DNA from: Brevibacillus_H ginsengisoli
Lineage (GTDB): Bacteria > Bacillota > Bacilli > Brevibacillales > Brevibacillaceae
Reading direction: 5' to 3'
Length of the DNA: 64,000 bases
Assembly: GCF_050113715.1 (NCBI RefSeq)
Contig: NZ_JBNJQR010000005.1
Span: 310,001-374,000, forward strand
In this document: one piece after another, positions 34,180-42,832 of the stretch
How positions within the stretch are numbered: the stretch's first letter is position 1
How the letters are laid out: every line of letters begins with the position of its first letter
Program-made: the position numbers and the translations under genes
Notes under the pieces: model-generated
The model's database searches: none
What the model saw: only the letters and a program-made list of their open reading frames with translations
What the model was told of the DNA's origin: nothing

Positions 34180-35478
34180 ATGAGTGTAGATACACAACTT
34201 CGCTTTGACCGCGAAGCAATCACTGCTTATTCTCAGGCTAATCAAGAGCCGGCTTGGTTCTTGGAAAAACGTCTTGCCGCTTTCGAGGCGCAACAGACGC
34301 TTCCATTGCCTGCGCTTGATAAAACTAAAATCGACAAATGGAACCTTGATCAGTTCGTGCCTTTTACGACTGAGTCTCAAGTGGCAAGCATCGCTGATTT
34401 GGACCAAGTGGTTCAAGAGCAGATCAATGCGGATCAAGCTCACAACCTGCTTGTTCAAAAGAACGCGTCCACTGTATACTACGAGGCTTCTAAAGAACTT
34501 ACCGCTCAAGGTGTGATTTTTACCGATCTTGCTACCGCTCTTCGTGAGCATGGCGAATTGGTTCAGAAGTATTTTGGAGAGGCTGTTAAATCTGACGAGC
34601 ATCGCTTGACCGCTCTTCATACAGCAGTCGTAAACGGCGGCGTATTCTTGTACGTGCCAAAAAATACAGAAGTAGAAGTTCCGCTTCAAGCCGTTTTCCA
34701 AGTGGCAAAAACGGACGGCCTTGTAAGCCCTCACGTTCTGATCGTGGCGGAAGCGAACAGCAAAGTCAGCTATGTGGATACGTATGTATCTTCCGAGGAC
34801 AAAGCTATGGTGGCCAACAGCGTAGTGGAAGTATTCGTTGGTGCTGGTTCGCATGTGCAAGTAGCTTCTGTTCGTTCCCTCTCGACTGAGGTTCATGACT
34901 ATATTTTCCGCCGCGCTATTGTTGAACGTGACGGGAAGATGGAATGGATTCTTGGTGAGATGAACGACGGCAACACAGTAGCGAATAATACCACTGTGTT
35001 AAAAGGAAATGGCTCAACAGCTGATACCAAGACCGTTACAATCGGTACAGGCAGCCAACGCCAGAACCTGACTTCTTCCGTTCAACACATCGGTACTCAT
35101 TCCGAGTCCAGCATGTTGTCCAGAGCGGTTATGACTGATGAGTCTGTAGCGATCCTGAACGGAATTACGAAGATCGAGAAGGGCGCGGAAAAAGCAAACG
35201 GCGAGCAAGCGGAAAACATCTTGATGTTAAGCGAAAAAGCTCGTGGAGACGCAAACCCAATTCTTCTCATCGACGAAGATGACGTAAAAGCTGGTCACGC
35301 CGCATCGGTTGGCCGTGTAAGCGAAGAAAGCTTGTACTATCTGATGTCTCGTGGTATTGCCCGCAAAGAGGCAGAACGTCTCATCATCCTCGGTTTCCTC
35401 AACCCAGTGGTTGTGGCAATCCCGCTTGAAGAGGTGCGCAATCGACTCCGTCAAGCACTCGAAAGGAAGTTAGGGTAA
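34180..35478 (+). CDS. sufD: Fe-S cluster assembly protein SufD
   Basis: A 432-residue beta-helix scaffold subunit that pairs with SufB. Typical segments are VFLYVPKNTEVEVPLQAVF and the C-terminal RGIARKEAERLIILGFLNPVV. It has few cysteines, as expected for SufD. Its stop overlaps the sufS start by one base (TAATG). GAAGGAGGT precedes the ATG. Confidence 0.96.
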   Translation: MSVDTQLRFDREAITAYSQANQEPAWFLEKRLAAFEAQQTLPLPALDKTKIDKWNLDQFVPFTTESQVASIADLDQVVQEQINADQAHNLLVQKNASTVYYEASKELTAQGVIFTDLATALREHGELVQKYFGEAVKSDEHRLTALHTAVVNGGVFLYVPKNTEVEVPLQAVFQVAKTDGLVSPHVLIVAEANSKVSYVDTYVSSEDKAMVANSVVEVFVGAGSHVQVASVRSLSTEVHDYIFRRAIVERDGKMEWILGEMNDGNTVANNTTVLKGNGSTADTKTVTIGTGSQRQNLTSSVQHIGTHSESSMLSRAVMTDESVAILNGITKIEKGAEKANGEQAENILMLSEKARGDANPILLIDEDDVKAGHAASVGRVSEESLYYLMSRGIARKEAERLIILGFLNPVVVAIPLEEVRNRLRQALERKLG

Positions 35479-36704
35479 TGAATGCGAATGAGATACGCAA
35501 ATACTTTCCTATCTTGAATCAGGAAGTCAATGGACACCCGTTAGTTTATCTTGATAGTGCAGCGACTTCCCAGAAACCAATTCAGGTCATCGAAGCAGTT
35601 GATAAGTACTACAAGGAGTACAATTCCAACGTGCATCGCGGTGTTCATACACTGGGCACTCGCGCAACCGATGGCTATGAAGGAGCGCGTGAAAAGGTCC
35701 GCAAGTTTATCAACGCCAAAGAAACGGCTGAGATTGTGTTCACTCGTGGAGCCACAAGCGCATTTAACCTGGTTGCAATGGGCTATGTCCGCAAGTTTTT
35801 GCGTGAGGGTGATGAGATTGTCACCACTTTGGTGGAGCACCACAGCAATTTCATTCCTTGGCAGCAAGCGGCAAAAGCGACAGGTGCTACCTTCAAGTTC
35901 ATTGAGCTTGAGGTAGACGGTACGGTTTCGCTTGAGTCTGTGAAGCAAGCCATCACCCCGAATACTAAATTCGTTGCTATTCATCATATATCCAATGTTT
36001 TAGGTGATACGACACCGATTAAAGAAATTGCCGAGATCGCTCATCAACATGGCGCTGTTCTGCTGGTTGACGGCGCGCAGTCTGCTCCACACATCAAAGT
36101 GGATGTACAAGATCTGGATTGCGATTTCTATGCGTTCTCCAGCCACAAAATGTGCGGTCCAACAGGCGTAGGTGTCTTGTATGGCAAACGTGAACTGTTG
36201 GAGCAAACCGATCCAGTAGAGTTTGGCGGCGAGATGATCGATTTTGTAGAATTGTACGACTCTACATGGAAGGAGCTCCCTTGGAAGTTTGAAGGGGGAA
36301 CTCCCATTATCGCTGGGGCGATTGGGCTCGGTGCAGCGATCGATTTCCTCGAAGAAATTGGGATGGATGAGATTGCGAAGCACGACCAAGAGCTTACCCA
36401 TTATGCGATGGAACAGATGCAATTGATTGAAGGATTGACAGTCTACGGTCCAACTTTGGACCGTACAGGACTGATTACTTTTAACTTGAGTGATGTACAT
36501 CCACATGACTTGGCTACGGTTCTCGATAGCCACGGAATTGCTGTACGCGCTGGTCACCATTGCGCGCAGCCGCTGATGCGTTGGTTGCAAGTATCAGCTA
36601 CTGCTCGTGCCAGCTTCTATTTATACAACAACGAAGAAGACGTGGATCGCTTAATCGCCGGGTTGAAAAAGACAAAGGAGTATTTCGGAAATGTCTTCTC
36701 TTGA
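35478..36704 (+). CDS. sufS: Cysteine desulfurase SufS
   Basis: PLP enzyme that takes sulfur from cysteine as a persulfide. The 408-residue protein has the Schiff-base lysine K224 in SSHKMCGPTG and the persulfide cysteine C362 in RAGHHCAQPLM, the class II pattern. Passes sulfur to SufU, whose gene overlaps its 3' end by 14 bases. Confidence 0.97.
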   Translation: MNANEIRKYFPILNQEVNGHPLVYLDSAATSQKPIQVIEAVDKYYKEYNSNVHRGVHTLGTRATDGYEGAREKVRKFINAKETAEIVFTRGATSAFNLVAMGYVRKFLREGDEIVTTLVEHHSNFIPWQQAAKATGATFKFIELEVDGTVSLESVKQAITPNTKFVAIHHISNVLGDTTPIKEIAEIAHQHGAVLLVDGAQSAPHIKVDVQDLDCDFYAFSSHKMCGPTGVGVLYGKRELLEQTDPVEFGGEMIDFVELYDSTWKELPWKFEGGTPIIAGAIGLGAAIDFLEEIGMDEIAKHDQELTHYAMEQMQLIEGLTVYGPTLDRTGLITFNLSDVHPHDLATVLDSHGIAVRAGHHCAQPLMRWLQVSATARASFYLYNNEEDVDRLIAGLKKTKEYFGNVFS

Positions 36705-37125
36705 TGATTTATACCGCCGCGTGATTATGGATCATTATCAAAAGCCAAGAAATAAAGGCCAGCTTGATGAGTCAAAAGGACTCGTCATCAAGCTAAACAA
36801 TCCAACTTGTGGAGACAGTATCTCCTTGTCACTTCAGGTGGAGAATGGCATTGTTGTGGATGCGAAGTACCTTGGGGAAGGTTGCTCCATTAGTATGTCT
36901 TCCGCCTCCATGATGACAGAAGCTGTCAAAGGAATGTCTGTTGAGGAAGCGTTGAAGCTCTCGGAGAATTTCTCCTGTATGATGCAGGGCAAGGATATTG
37001 ACGAATCTATTGATTTGGGTGACATTGAAGCTCTTTCTGGTGTTTCCAAGTTCCCGGCTCGGATCAAATGCGCAACATTGGCCTGGAAAGCCCTCGAACA
37101 AGGCATCAAGCAGGCAGAACAGTAA
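36691..37125 (+). CDS. sufU: Zinc-dependent sulfurtransferase SufU
   Basis: A 144-residue IscU-like protein that accepts sulfur from SufS. Zinc ligands and reactive cysteine are present: C40 and D42 in PTCGDS, C65 in GEGCSIS, C127 in IKCATLAW. ATG lies inside the end of sufS with AAAGGAG upstream. Confidence 0.96.
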   Translation: MSSLDDLYRRVIMDHYQKPRNKGQLDESKGLVIKLNNPTCGDSISLSLQVENGIVVDAKYLGEGCSISMSSASMMTEAVKGMSVEEALKLSENFSCMMQGKDIDESIDLGDIEALSGVSKFPARIKCATLAWKALEQGIKQAEQ

Positions 37126-37149
37126 ACGAAAGACAAGGAGTGAACAAAA

Positions 37150-38547
37150 ATGGCAAAGAAAGCCCCTGAGATACAGGATTATCAATATGGTTTTCACGAC
37201 CCGGATGTGTCTGTCTTTCGGACGAAAAAAGGGTTAACTCGAGAGATCGTGGAAGAGATCTCCCGCATTAAGGGCGAACCAGCTTGGATGCTGGAATTCC
37301 GTCTGAAAGCTTTAGAAATTTTTTATCGCATGCCGATGCCAAAATGGGGCGGCGATTTGGATAGCCTTGATTTCGACAGCATCACTTACTACGTGAAGCC
37401 TTCCGAGAAGCAAGGACGCAGCTGGGATGAGGTTCCTGAAGAAATCAAAGCGACGTTTGATAAATTGGGGATTCCAGAAGCGGAGCAGAAGTTCCTCGCA
37501 GGGGTATCTGCTCAGTACGAATCTGAGGTAGTTTACCACAACATGCAGGAAGACCTGGAGAAACTGGGCGTTCTCTTCTGCGACATGGATTCCGCAGTGA
37601 AGCTTTATCCAGAGATCGTGAAAGAATACTTCTCTACAGTCATCCCTCCAGCAGACAACAAGTTTGCGGCATTGAACTCTGCGGTATGGTCCGGTGGCTC
37701 CTTCATTTACGTGCCAAAAGGCGTAAAAGTAGATACTCCATTGCAAGCCTACTTCCGCATCAACTCCGAAAACATGGGTCAATTCGAGCGTACGCTGATC
37801 ATCGCGGATGAAGACAGCTTCGTGCACTATGTAGAGGGCTGTACAGCTCCAATCTACAGCACAGACTCCCTGCACTCTGCGGTTGTTGAGATCATTATCA
37901 AAGAACGTGCTCGCTGCCGTTACACCACTGTCCAAAACTGGTCCAACAACGTATACAACCTCGTTACGAAGCGTGCGGTTGCTTACGCGGACGCGAACAT
38001 GGAGTGGATTGACGGTAACATCGGTTCCAAGCTGACTATGAAATATCCTGCGGTTATCATGAAAGGACCTCGTGCCAAAGGTACTGTTCTTTCCATCGCG
38101 GTAGCAGGTAAAGGACAGCATCAAGACGCGGGTGCCAAAATGGTTCACCTTGCTCCTGATTGCACATCCACTATCGTATCCAAATCCATCTCTCGTGAAG
38201 GCGGAAAAGTAACCTATCGCGGTCTGTCCCACTTCGGACGCAAAGCGGAAGGTTCCAAGTCCAACATCAAGTGCGATACCTTGATCCTGGATAAACTCTC
38301 CACCTCCGATACGATCCCGTACAACGAGATCTTAAACGACAACATCACGTTGGAGCACGAGGCAACGGTTTCCAAGGTTTCCGAAGACCAACTCTTCTAC
38401 CTGATGAGCCGTGGCTTGTCTGAAGCTGAAGCGACAGAAATGATCGTCATGGGCTTCATTGAGCCATTCACCAAAGAGCTTCCAATGGAATATGCGGTTG
38501 AGATGAATCGTCTGATTAAGTTTGAGATGGAAGGTTCTATCGGATAA
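37150..38547 (+). CDS. sufB: Fe-S cluster assembly protein SufB
   Basis: A 465-residue scaffold subunit on which the nascent cluster forms. Family features include the N-terminal YGFHDPDVSVFRTKKGL, the Cys-containing YVEGCTAPIYS, and the C-terminal GFIEPFTKELPMEYA. Last gene of the operon, 24 bases after sufU; terminator follows. Confidence 0.97.
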   Translation: MAKKAPEIQDYQYGFHDPDVSVFRTKKGLTREIVEEISRIKGEPAWMLEFRLKALEIFYRMPMPKWGGDLDSLDFDSITYYVKPSEKQGRSWDEVPEEIKATFDKLGIPEAEQKFLAGVSAQYESEVVYHNMQEDLEKLGVLFCDMDSAVKLYPEIVKEYFSTVIPPADNKFAALNSAVWSGGSFIYVPKGVKVDTPLQAYFRINSENMGQFERTLIIADEDSFVHYVEGCTAPIYSTDSLHSAVVEIIIKERARCRYTTVQNWSNNVYNLVTKRAVAYADANMEWIDGNIGSKLTMKYPAVIMKGPRAKGTVLSIAVAGKGQHQDAGAKMVHLAPDCTSTIVSKSISREGGKVTYRGLSHFGRKAEGSKSNIKCDTLILDKLSTSDTIPYNEILNDNITLEHEATVSKVSEDQLFYLMSRGLSEAEATEMIVMGFIEPFTKELPMEYAVEMNRLIKFEMEGSIG

Positions 38548-38560
38548 TTATTATTAAATG

Positions 38561-38596
38561 AACCACTTTCGCTAAGTTGTGCGGAAGTGGTTTTTT
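38561..38596 (+). terminator. Intrinsic terminator after sufB
   Basis: AACCACTTTCGC pairs with GCGGAAGTGGTT (one T-G), followed by T6. Confidence 0.9.
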
Positions 38597-38715
38597 AGTG
38601 TCTGGAAGGCTGGAGTGAATCACAGGAATGCGAGCCTGTTACCAGAAAAACGAATAATTCACTGGAAAGTGTTTGATAATACAGGAGAACTGATTAAGTT
38701 GGGGGGCGGCTCCTG

Positions 38716-40359
38716 GTGCAAACATGGATTCAGAATTATGATCCACTCGGCAATCTTGCCCTATCGGCTTTGGTGGCGTTAATCCCCATCGCCTTTTTCT
38801 TTCTCGCTTTGACAGTCTTGAAGATGAAGGGAAATACGGCCGCTCTCATTACGGTTTGTATTGCTTTTGTGATTGCATTGTTCGTGTACCGAATGCCGCT
38901 GGTCAAAGTAGTTGCATCAACTGGCTATGGGATCGCCTATGGGATTTGGCCGATCAGCTGGATTGTCATCTGCTCAGTTCTCTTGTATAAACTATCTGTA
39001 AAGACGGGTAGCTTTGAGCTCATTCGTTCCTCCATCATTTCGATTTCGAATGATCAACGCATGCAGCTCTTATTAATCGGATATTCATTTAACGCCTTCT
39101 TGGAAGGAGCGGCAGGCTTTGGGGCACCGATTGCTATTTCCGCCTCGCTTTTGACTGGATTGGGCTTCAATCCTTTACTGGCAGCCGCTTTATGTCTGAT
39201 TGCTAACTCCGCTTCAGGAGCATTCGGAGCTTTAGGGATTCCGGTGATTGTAGCGGGACAGGTCTCCCAGATCGATAAACTCACGCTTTCACAGATGTTA
39301 GGCATTCAGCTGCCCATCATCTCTTTCTTGGTTCCATTCCTATTGATTTTCATTATGGATGGGGTAAAAGGGATACGAGAAACTTTTCCGGCATTAGTTG
39401 TCTCAGGAGGGACTTACGCGATTTCACAGTTTCTCGTCATTTATTTTCTCGGACCCGAATTGGCGAATATCATCTCATCACTGGTGAGTTTAGGGGCGTT
39501 AGCTTTCTTTCTGCGCTCCTGGCACCCCAAACGAATTTTTCGGTATGAGGAAGCTGCTGCGTCAACGAGAGAGGAGCACAAGATTACAGTAGGGGATACG
39601 ATAAAAGGATGGGCTCCTTTCTATATCCTCACCATCATCGTATTTGTCTGGAGCTCAAAATGGTTTCAGGGTCTTTTCGCGAAGGGAGGGCCACTGGAGT
39701 ATTTCCTTTACAACATCCCAGTACCTTCTTTGGATAAATTGGTGTTAAAATCGCCACCTGTGAGTAATGCCATCACTCCTTATGCGGCCGTATTTAAATT
39801 TGATCTATTATCGGCAACAGGAACCGCCATTCTAGTGTCGGTCATCTTAACGATGGTGTTATTCCGCGTCAGATTGCGAACGGGTATCGCTCTTTTACAG
39901 GAGACACTTGTGGAATTCTGGAGACCGCTTATTACGATTTGTTTAGTATTGGCTTTTGCGTACATCGCCAACTATTCCGGGTTATCTTCCACTCTTGGAC
40001 TAGCTTTATCCAAGACAGGTCGACTCTTCCCGTTCTTCTCACCGGTTCTTGGCTGGATCGGCGTGTTCTTAACGGGTTCCGTTGTATCCAACAATGCGCT
40101 GTTTGGCAATTTACAAGTAGTAACCGGACAACAAATCGGCATATCACCCGTTCTACTGGTTGCGGCGAATACATCGGGGGGCGTGATGGCCAAGATGCTG
40201 TCTCCGCAGTCGATTGCCATTGCGGCCGCTGCTGTAGGGCTTATTGGTCAAGAATCCAAGTTGTTTAGTTTTACTGTAAAATACAGCTTCGCATTTCTCT
40301 TGGTTGTTGCGGTCATGACGTATGGATTGGCGTTCGTGATTCCGGGGTTTATTCCATAG
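38716..40359 (+). CDS. L-lactate permease family transporter
   Basis: A 547-residue LctP/LldP-type permease with thirteen or so membrane helices. Features are GYGIAYGIWPISWIV, EGAAGFGAPIAISASLL and the C-terminal SVVSNNALFGNLQ and NTSGGVMAKMLSPQSIAIAAAAV. It imports lactate or glycolate with protons. GTG start with GGGGGG upstream; no lactate dehydrogenase genes adjoin. Feeding lactate to gluconeogenesis would fit pckA nearby, but co-regulation is not shown. Confidence 0.92.
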   Translation: MQTWIQNYDPLGNLALSALVALIPIAFFFLALTVLKMKGNTAALITVCIAFVIALFVYRMPLVKVVASTGYGIAYGIWPISWIVICSVLLYKLSVKTGSFELIRSSIISISNDQRMQLLLIGYSFNAFLEGAAGFGAPIAISASLLTGLGFNPLLAAALCLIANSASGAFGALGIPVIVAGQVSQIDKLTLSQMLGIQLPIISFLVPFLLIFIMDGVKGIRETFPALVVSGGTYAISQFLVIYFLGPELANIISSLVSLGALAFFLRSWHPKRIFRYEEAAASTREEHKITVGDTIKGWAPFYILTIIVFVWSSKWFQGLFAKGGPLEYFLYNIPVPSLDKLVLKSPPVSNAITPYAAVFKFDLLSATGTAILVSVILTMVLFRVRLRTGIALLQETLVEFWRPLITICLVLAFAYIANYSGLSSTLGLALSKTGRLFPFFSPVLGWIGVFLTGSVVSNNALFGNLQVVTGQQIGISPVLLVAANTSGGVMAKMLSPQSIAIAAAAVGLIGQESKLFSFTVKYSFAFLLVVAVMTYGLAFVIPGFIP

Positions 40360-40377
40360 AGATTCCAGTGAAATGAG

Positions 40378-40415
40378 AAACACTTCCATTCTGTATTAAT
40401 GGAAGTGTTTTTTTT
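40378..40415 (+). terminator. Intrinsic terminator after the lactate permease gene
   Basis: AAACACTTCCATT and AATGGAAGTGTTT form a 13-bp stem followed by T. Confidence 0.9.
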
Positions 40416-40524
40416 GTAGGGGGGATGCCTATTCAACCTTGGCTCATTTTCAATCGATTGAAAGTAATGAAATAGTAAAATCATAGATTAATAGAATGTT
40501 CACAATTTGTCCAATTTGAAATCA

Positions 40525-40553
40525 TTTACATTAAATATAAATTATTGTATTAT
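40525..40553 (+). promoter_or_regulatory. Sigma-A promoter of the secreted PPC-domain gene
   Basis: TTTACA (40525-40530) and TATTAT (40548-40553) with a 17-base spacer in strongly AT-rich DNA, 38 bases before the start codon. Confidence 0.65.
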
Positions 40554-40591
40554 TTCAATATATTTACAAATTAGTAAACAGGAGGGTTCAT

Positions 40592-41053
40592 ATGAAAAAA
40601 GTAGTTGCAAGTCTATTAGGTTTAGCTTTAGTAGCAGGATTATCAGGTGGCGCAATGGCTCAAGAGGTTAATAAAGTACCTAATAAAACTGTTACGATCA
40701 ATGGAATAACTTACACTGATGAGAGAGAACCTAATGATACGGAAGCTACAGCAGATAGCTACACCGAAGGAAATGTTATTCGTGGTGAATTACCACAGGG
40801 TGATTTTCAAGATTACTTTACATTTACTGCAAAAAATTCTGGTACCTATCGTATGAAAATGCAACCAGCCGTTTCCTCCAATACATACGAGTTATGGATC
40901 AAAAAACCAGGTTCATCGTATTTTAAAAAGGTTCAATCTCAAGCTGATGTTACCCTTGAAAATGGACAAGTGTACATCCTTCGTGTCTTGCCTGTTTATC
41001 AAAACTATACTTACTCACAAGCATACACAGCATCTGTAAGCTTTGTTCAATAA
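40592..41053 (+). CDS. Secreted pre-peptidase C-terminal (PPC)-like domain protein
   Basis: A 153-residue exported protein: signal peptide MKKVVASLLGLALVAGLSGGAMA, cleavage after AMA. The mature part has the PPC pattern EPNDTEATADSY then GDFQDYFTFTAKNSGTYRMKMQP and a C-terminal strand. PPC domains are usually C-terminal to secreted peptidases; here the domain stands alone, so it may be a wall- or substrate-binding protein. Strong site CAGGAGGG before the ATG. Single gene. Confidence 0.82.
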   Translation: MKKVVASLLGLALVAGLSGGAMAQEVNKVPNKTVTINGITYTDEREPNDTEATADSYTEGNVIRGELPQGDFQDYFTFTAKNSGTYRMKMQPAVSSNTYELWIKKPGSSYFKKVQSQADVTLENGQVYILRVLPVYQNYTYSQAYTASVSFVQ

Positions 41054-41128
41054 AAGGAAATCAACAACTATTTTAAGCTGGAATGTAATTTGATAACTCT
41101 CTTCTAATAGCGTCATAGTTTAAATAAG

Positions 41129-41178
41129 GACCCGAGAAATTGACACTTGGATAAAGGTGGTCAATTCCCGGGTCTTTT
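41129..41178 (+). terminator. Intrinsic terminator
   Basis: GACCCGAGAAATTGAC pairs imperfectly with GTCAATTCCCGGGTC, followed by TTTT. The rest of the 360-base gap up to the tRNA genes has no feature except the tRNA promoter. Confidence 0.75.
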
Positions 41179-41362
41179 ACTCTTATTTCTTTAAGCTAGC
41201 GAAACTGCGGCTGCTGTATCAGCCTGTATTCAACTAACGATCGCGGGCCAGTCTAAAACTGTATTATCCCTTCACACTAACAAATGCTTTGATAAATGTT
41301 TATTCCCCGAATTATAGTGAGGGAGTTGACATAAAATTAAATTGATGAATAAATAAAACACC

Positions 41363-41391
41363 TTGTAAAAATGAACAAACCATGCTATACT
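41363..41391 (+). promoter_or_regulatory. Promoter of the tRNA operon
   Basis: TTGTAA (41363-41368) and TATACT (41386-41391) with a 17-base spacer, 24 bases before tRNA-Ser. Confidence 0.7.
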
Positions 41392-41414
41392 AAAAATCCA
41401 TTGAGCAATCAAAT

Positions 41415-41507
41415 GGACAGGTGTCCGAGTGGCCGAAGGAGCACGATTGGAAATCGTGTAGGCGGGGTTGACCCGTCTCGTGGGTTCAAATCCCACCCTG
41501 TCCGCCA
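41415..41507 (+). tRNA. tRNA-Ser (GGA)
   Basis: Acceptor GGACAGG pairs with CCTGTCC at 41497-41503; anticodon GGA at 41449-41451; long variable arm as in serine tRNAs; TTCAAAT T-loop; discriminator G and encoded CCA. Confidence 0.96.
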
Positions 41508-41531
41508 TTCATCTAATAAAACTTGGACTAT

Positions 41532-41608
41532 GGCGGTCGTGGCGAAGTGGTTAACGCATCGGATTGTGGCTCCGACACTCGTGGGTTCGATTCCCATCGA
41601 TCGCCCCA
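41532..41608 (+). tRNA. tRNA-His (GTG)
   Basis: Encodes the extra 5' G (41532), pairing with C73, diagnostic for histidine. Acceptor GCGGTCG pairs with CGATCGC; anticodon GTG at 41566-41568; TTCGATT T-loop; CCA encoded. Confidence 0.95.
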
Positions 41609-41619
41609 TTATTGAATAG

Positions 41620-41702
41620 GCCGGTATGGCGGAATTGGCAGACGCGCGCGACTCAAAATCGTGAGGGAAACCGTGGGGGTTCAAGTCCCTCTACCGGCAC
41701 CA
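41620..41702 (+). tRNA. tRNA-Leu (CAA)
   Basis: Acceptor GCCGGTA pairs with TACCGGC; anticodon CAA at 41654-41656; long variable arm; TTCAAGT T-loop; A discriminator and CCA encoded. Its 3' end is repeated at 44171 and, more diverged, at 45806. Confidence 0.95.
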
Positions 41703-41715
41703 TCTCATACATGAT

Positions 41716-41746
41716 ACACTCTACCCAGACAGGTAGGGTGTTTTTT
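41716..41746 (+). terminator. Terminator of the tRNA operon
   Basis: ACACTCTACC and GGTAGGGTGT form a 10-bp stem followed by T6. Copies of this terminator with part of tRNA-Leu occur after each esterase gene. Confidence 0.9.
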
Positions 41747-41776
41747 GCGTTTCCGGATTAGATGGAGGTAACTGAA

Positions 41777-42676
41777 ATGGAATACAAGTATGAATTGGTC
41801 AAAACGGATCAGGATTTACCTATAAAAATCATTTACCATACCACAGGTAAACAAAGGGTGATACCAAGGCATTGGCATGAAAGCATAGAAATTTCATATG
41901 TGCTTTTCGGCAGAATCGATAAAATTTATATCGACGGAAAAGAATATACTTCCAAGCAGGGCGATATTGTCTTAATTAATTCGAATGCGATCCATTCTTT
42001 TTCAGTCAATCTGGAGAAAGATCGAAAGACGGTTACGATTCTAATCCCCTATGAATTCATAAAAGCGAACGATACGGATCATGATCACTTTGAATTTGAT
42101 TGCATCTCCATTAACGAGCAAGATGAACAGAGAGAAATGTTGTTTCAACAGTTGCGTGAAAATTTAAACTCCATAGTAAGCGCGTTCATAGAGAAAGAAA
42201 ATGACCCTCTGGCATCCATAAAAATAACAGGCTTGTCTTATGAATTAATCTATCTCTTATTAAAAAACTTTAAGATTAACAAAAATGGCAGTGGACTCAT
42301 TAAAACAAAAAAATATTTAGACCGCTTAACTTTGATTACCAATTTTATAAAAGATAACTATAATCAAAATTTATCCATTGATTTAATTTCAGCCCAATTT
42401 AATTTATCCTCCGAGTATCTTTCACGTTTATTTACCAAATACATAGGAATGACTGTGCTTACTTATATCAATACGATTCGTCTTGAAAAATCGTATCCTG
42501 ATTTGATGAACACAGATCGCCCTATCATACAAATAGCATTAGAGCACGGTTTTCCAAATGAAAAGTCGTATCATCGAGTTTTTAAGGCTGTCTACAAAAT
42601 CACACCCAATCAATATAGAAAAGGGCAAAGAGCAACGGATGTAACAGAGAAGATGTCAGGATTTGACTTTAAATAA
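41777..42676 (+). CDS. AraC-family regulator with N-terminal cupin
   Basis: A 299-residue regulator. N-terminal cupin sugar-sensor pattern HWHESIEISYVLFGRIDKIYIDGKEY and GDIVLINSNAIHSF; C-terminal double helix-turn-helix ISAQFNLSSEYLSRLFTKYIG and IIQIALEHGFPNEKSYHRVFK. ATG 41777 has GGAGG eight bases upstream. It precedes the first esterase in one unit and probably regulates it. A fragment of the same gene is at 44236. Confidence 0.9.
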   Translation: MEYKYELVKTDQDLPIKIIYHTTGKQRVIPRHWHESIEISYVLFGRIDKIYIDGKEYTSKQGDIVLINSNAIHSFSVNLEKDRKTVTILIPYEFIKANDTDHDHFEFDCISINEQDEQREMLFQQLRENLNSIVSAFIEKENDPLASIKITGLSYELIYLLLKNFKINKNGSGLIKTKKYLDRLTLITNFIKDNYNQNLSIDLISAQFNLSSEYLSRLFTKYIGMTVLTYINTIRLEKSYPDLMNTDRPIIQIALEHGFPNEKSYHRVFKAVYKITPNQYRKGQRATDVTEKMSGFDFK

Positions 42677-42722
42677 GCTAATAAAAGACATGATTTAGCG
42701 GGTGCTTTTTTTGATAATGAAG

Positions 42723-42738
42723 ATGTAAACGCTTTAAC
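42723..42738 (+). promoter_or_regulatory. Candidate cre (CcpA) site before esterase 1
   Basis: ATGTAAACGCTTTAAC fits the cre consensus WTGNAANCGNWWWCA with one mismatch. It lies 95 bases before the start; the equivalent site at 44357 precedes esterase 2. Confidence 0.5.
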
Positions 42739-42832
42739 TTTGGAAATGATCCAAAGTAAAGGAGGATTAGATAGAGAAATTAGGTAGACATGCTTCCAAT
42801 AAAACATCGTTAGCATGAAGGGGTAGGGGAAA

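Noticed and set aside
33403..34896. A 497-codon open frame on the minus strand across sufC and sufD
   Set aside because: It is the antisense of two well-recognised, codon-biased genes, has no ribosome site or recognisable domain, and such long antisense frames are common opposite highly expressed genes.
37312..38232. A 306-codon minus-strand frame opposite sufB
   Set aside because: Same explanation: shadow of sufB codon bias, no start signal or known family.
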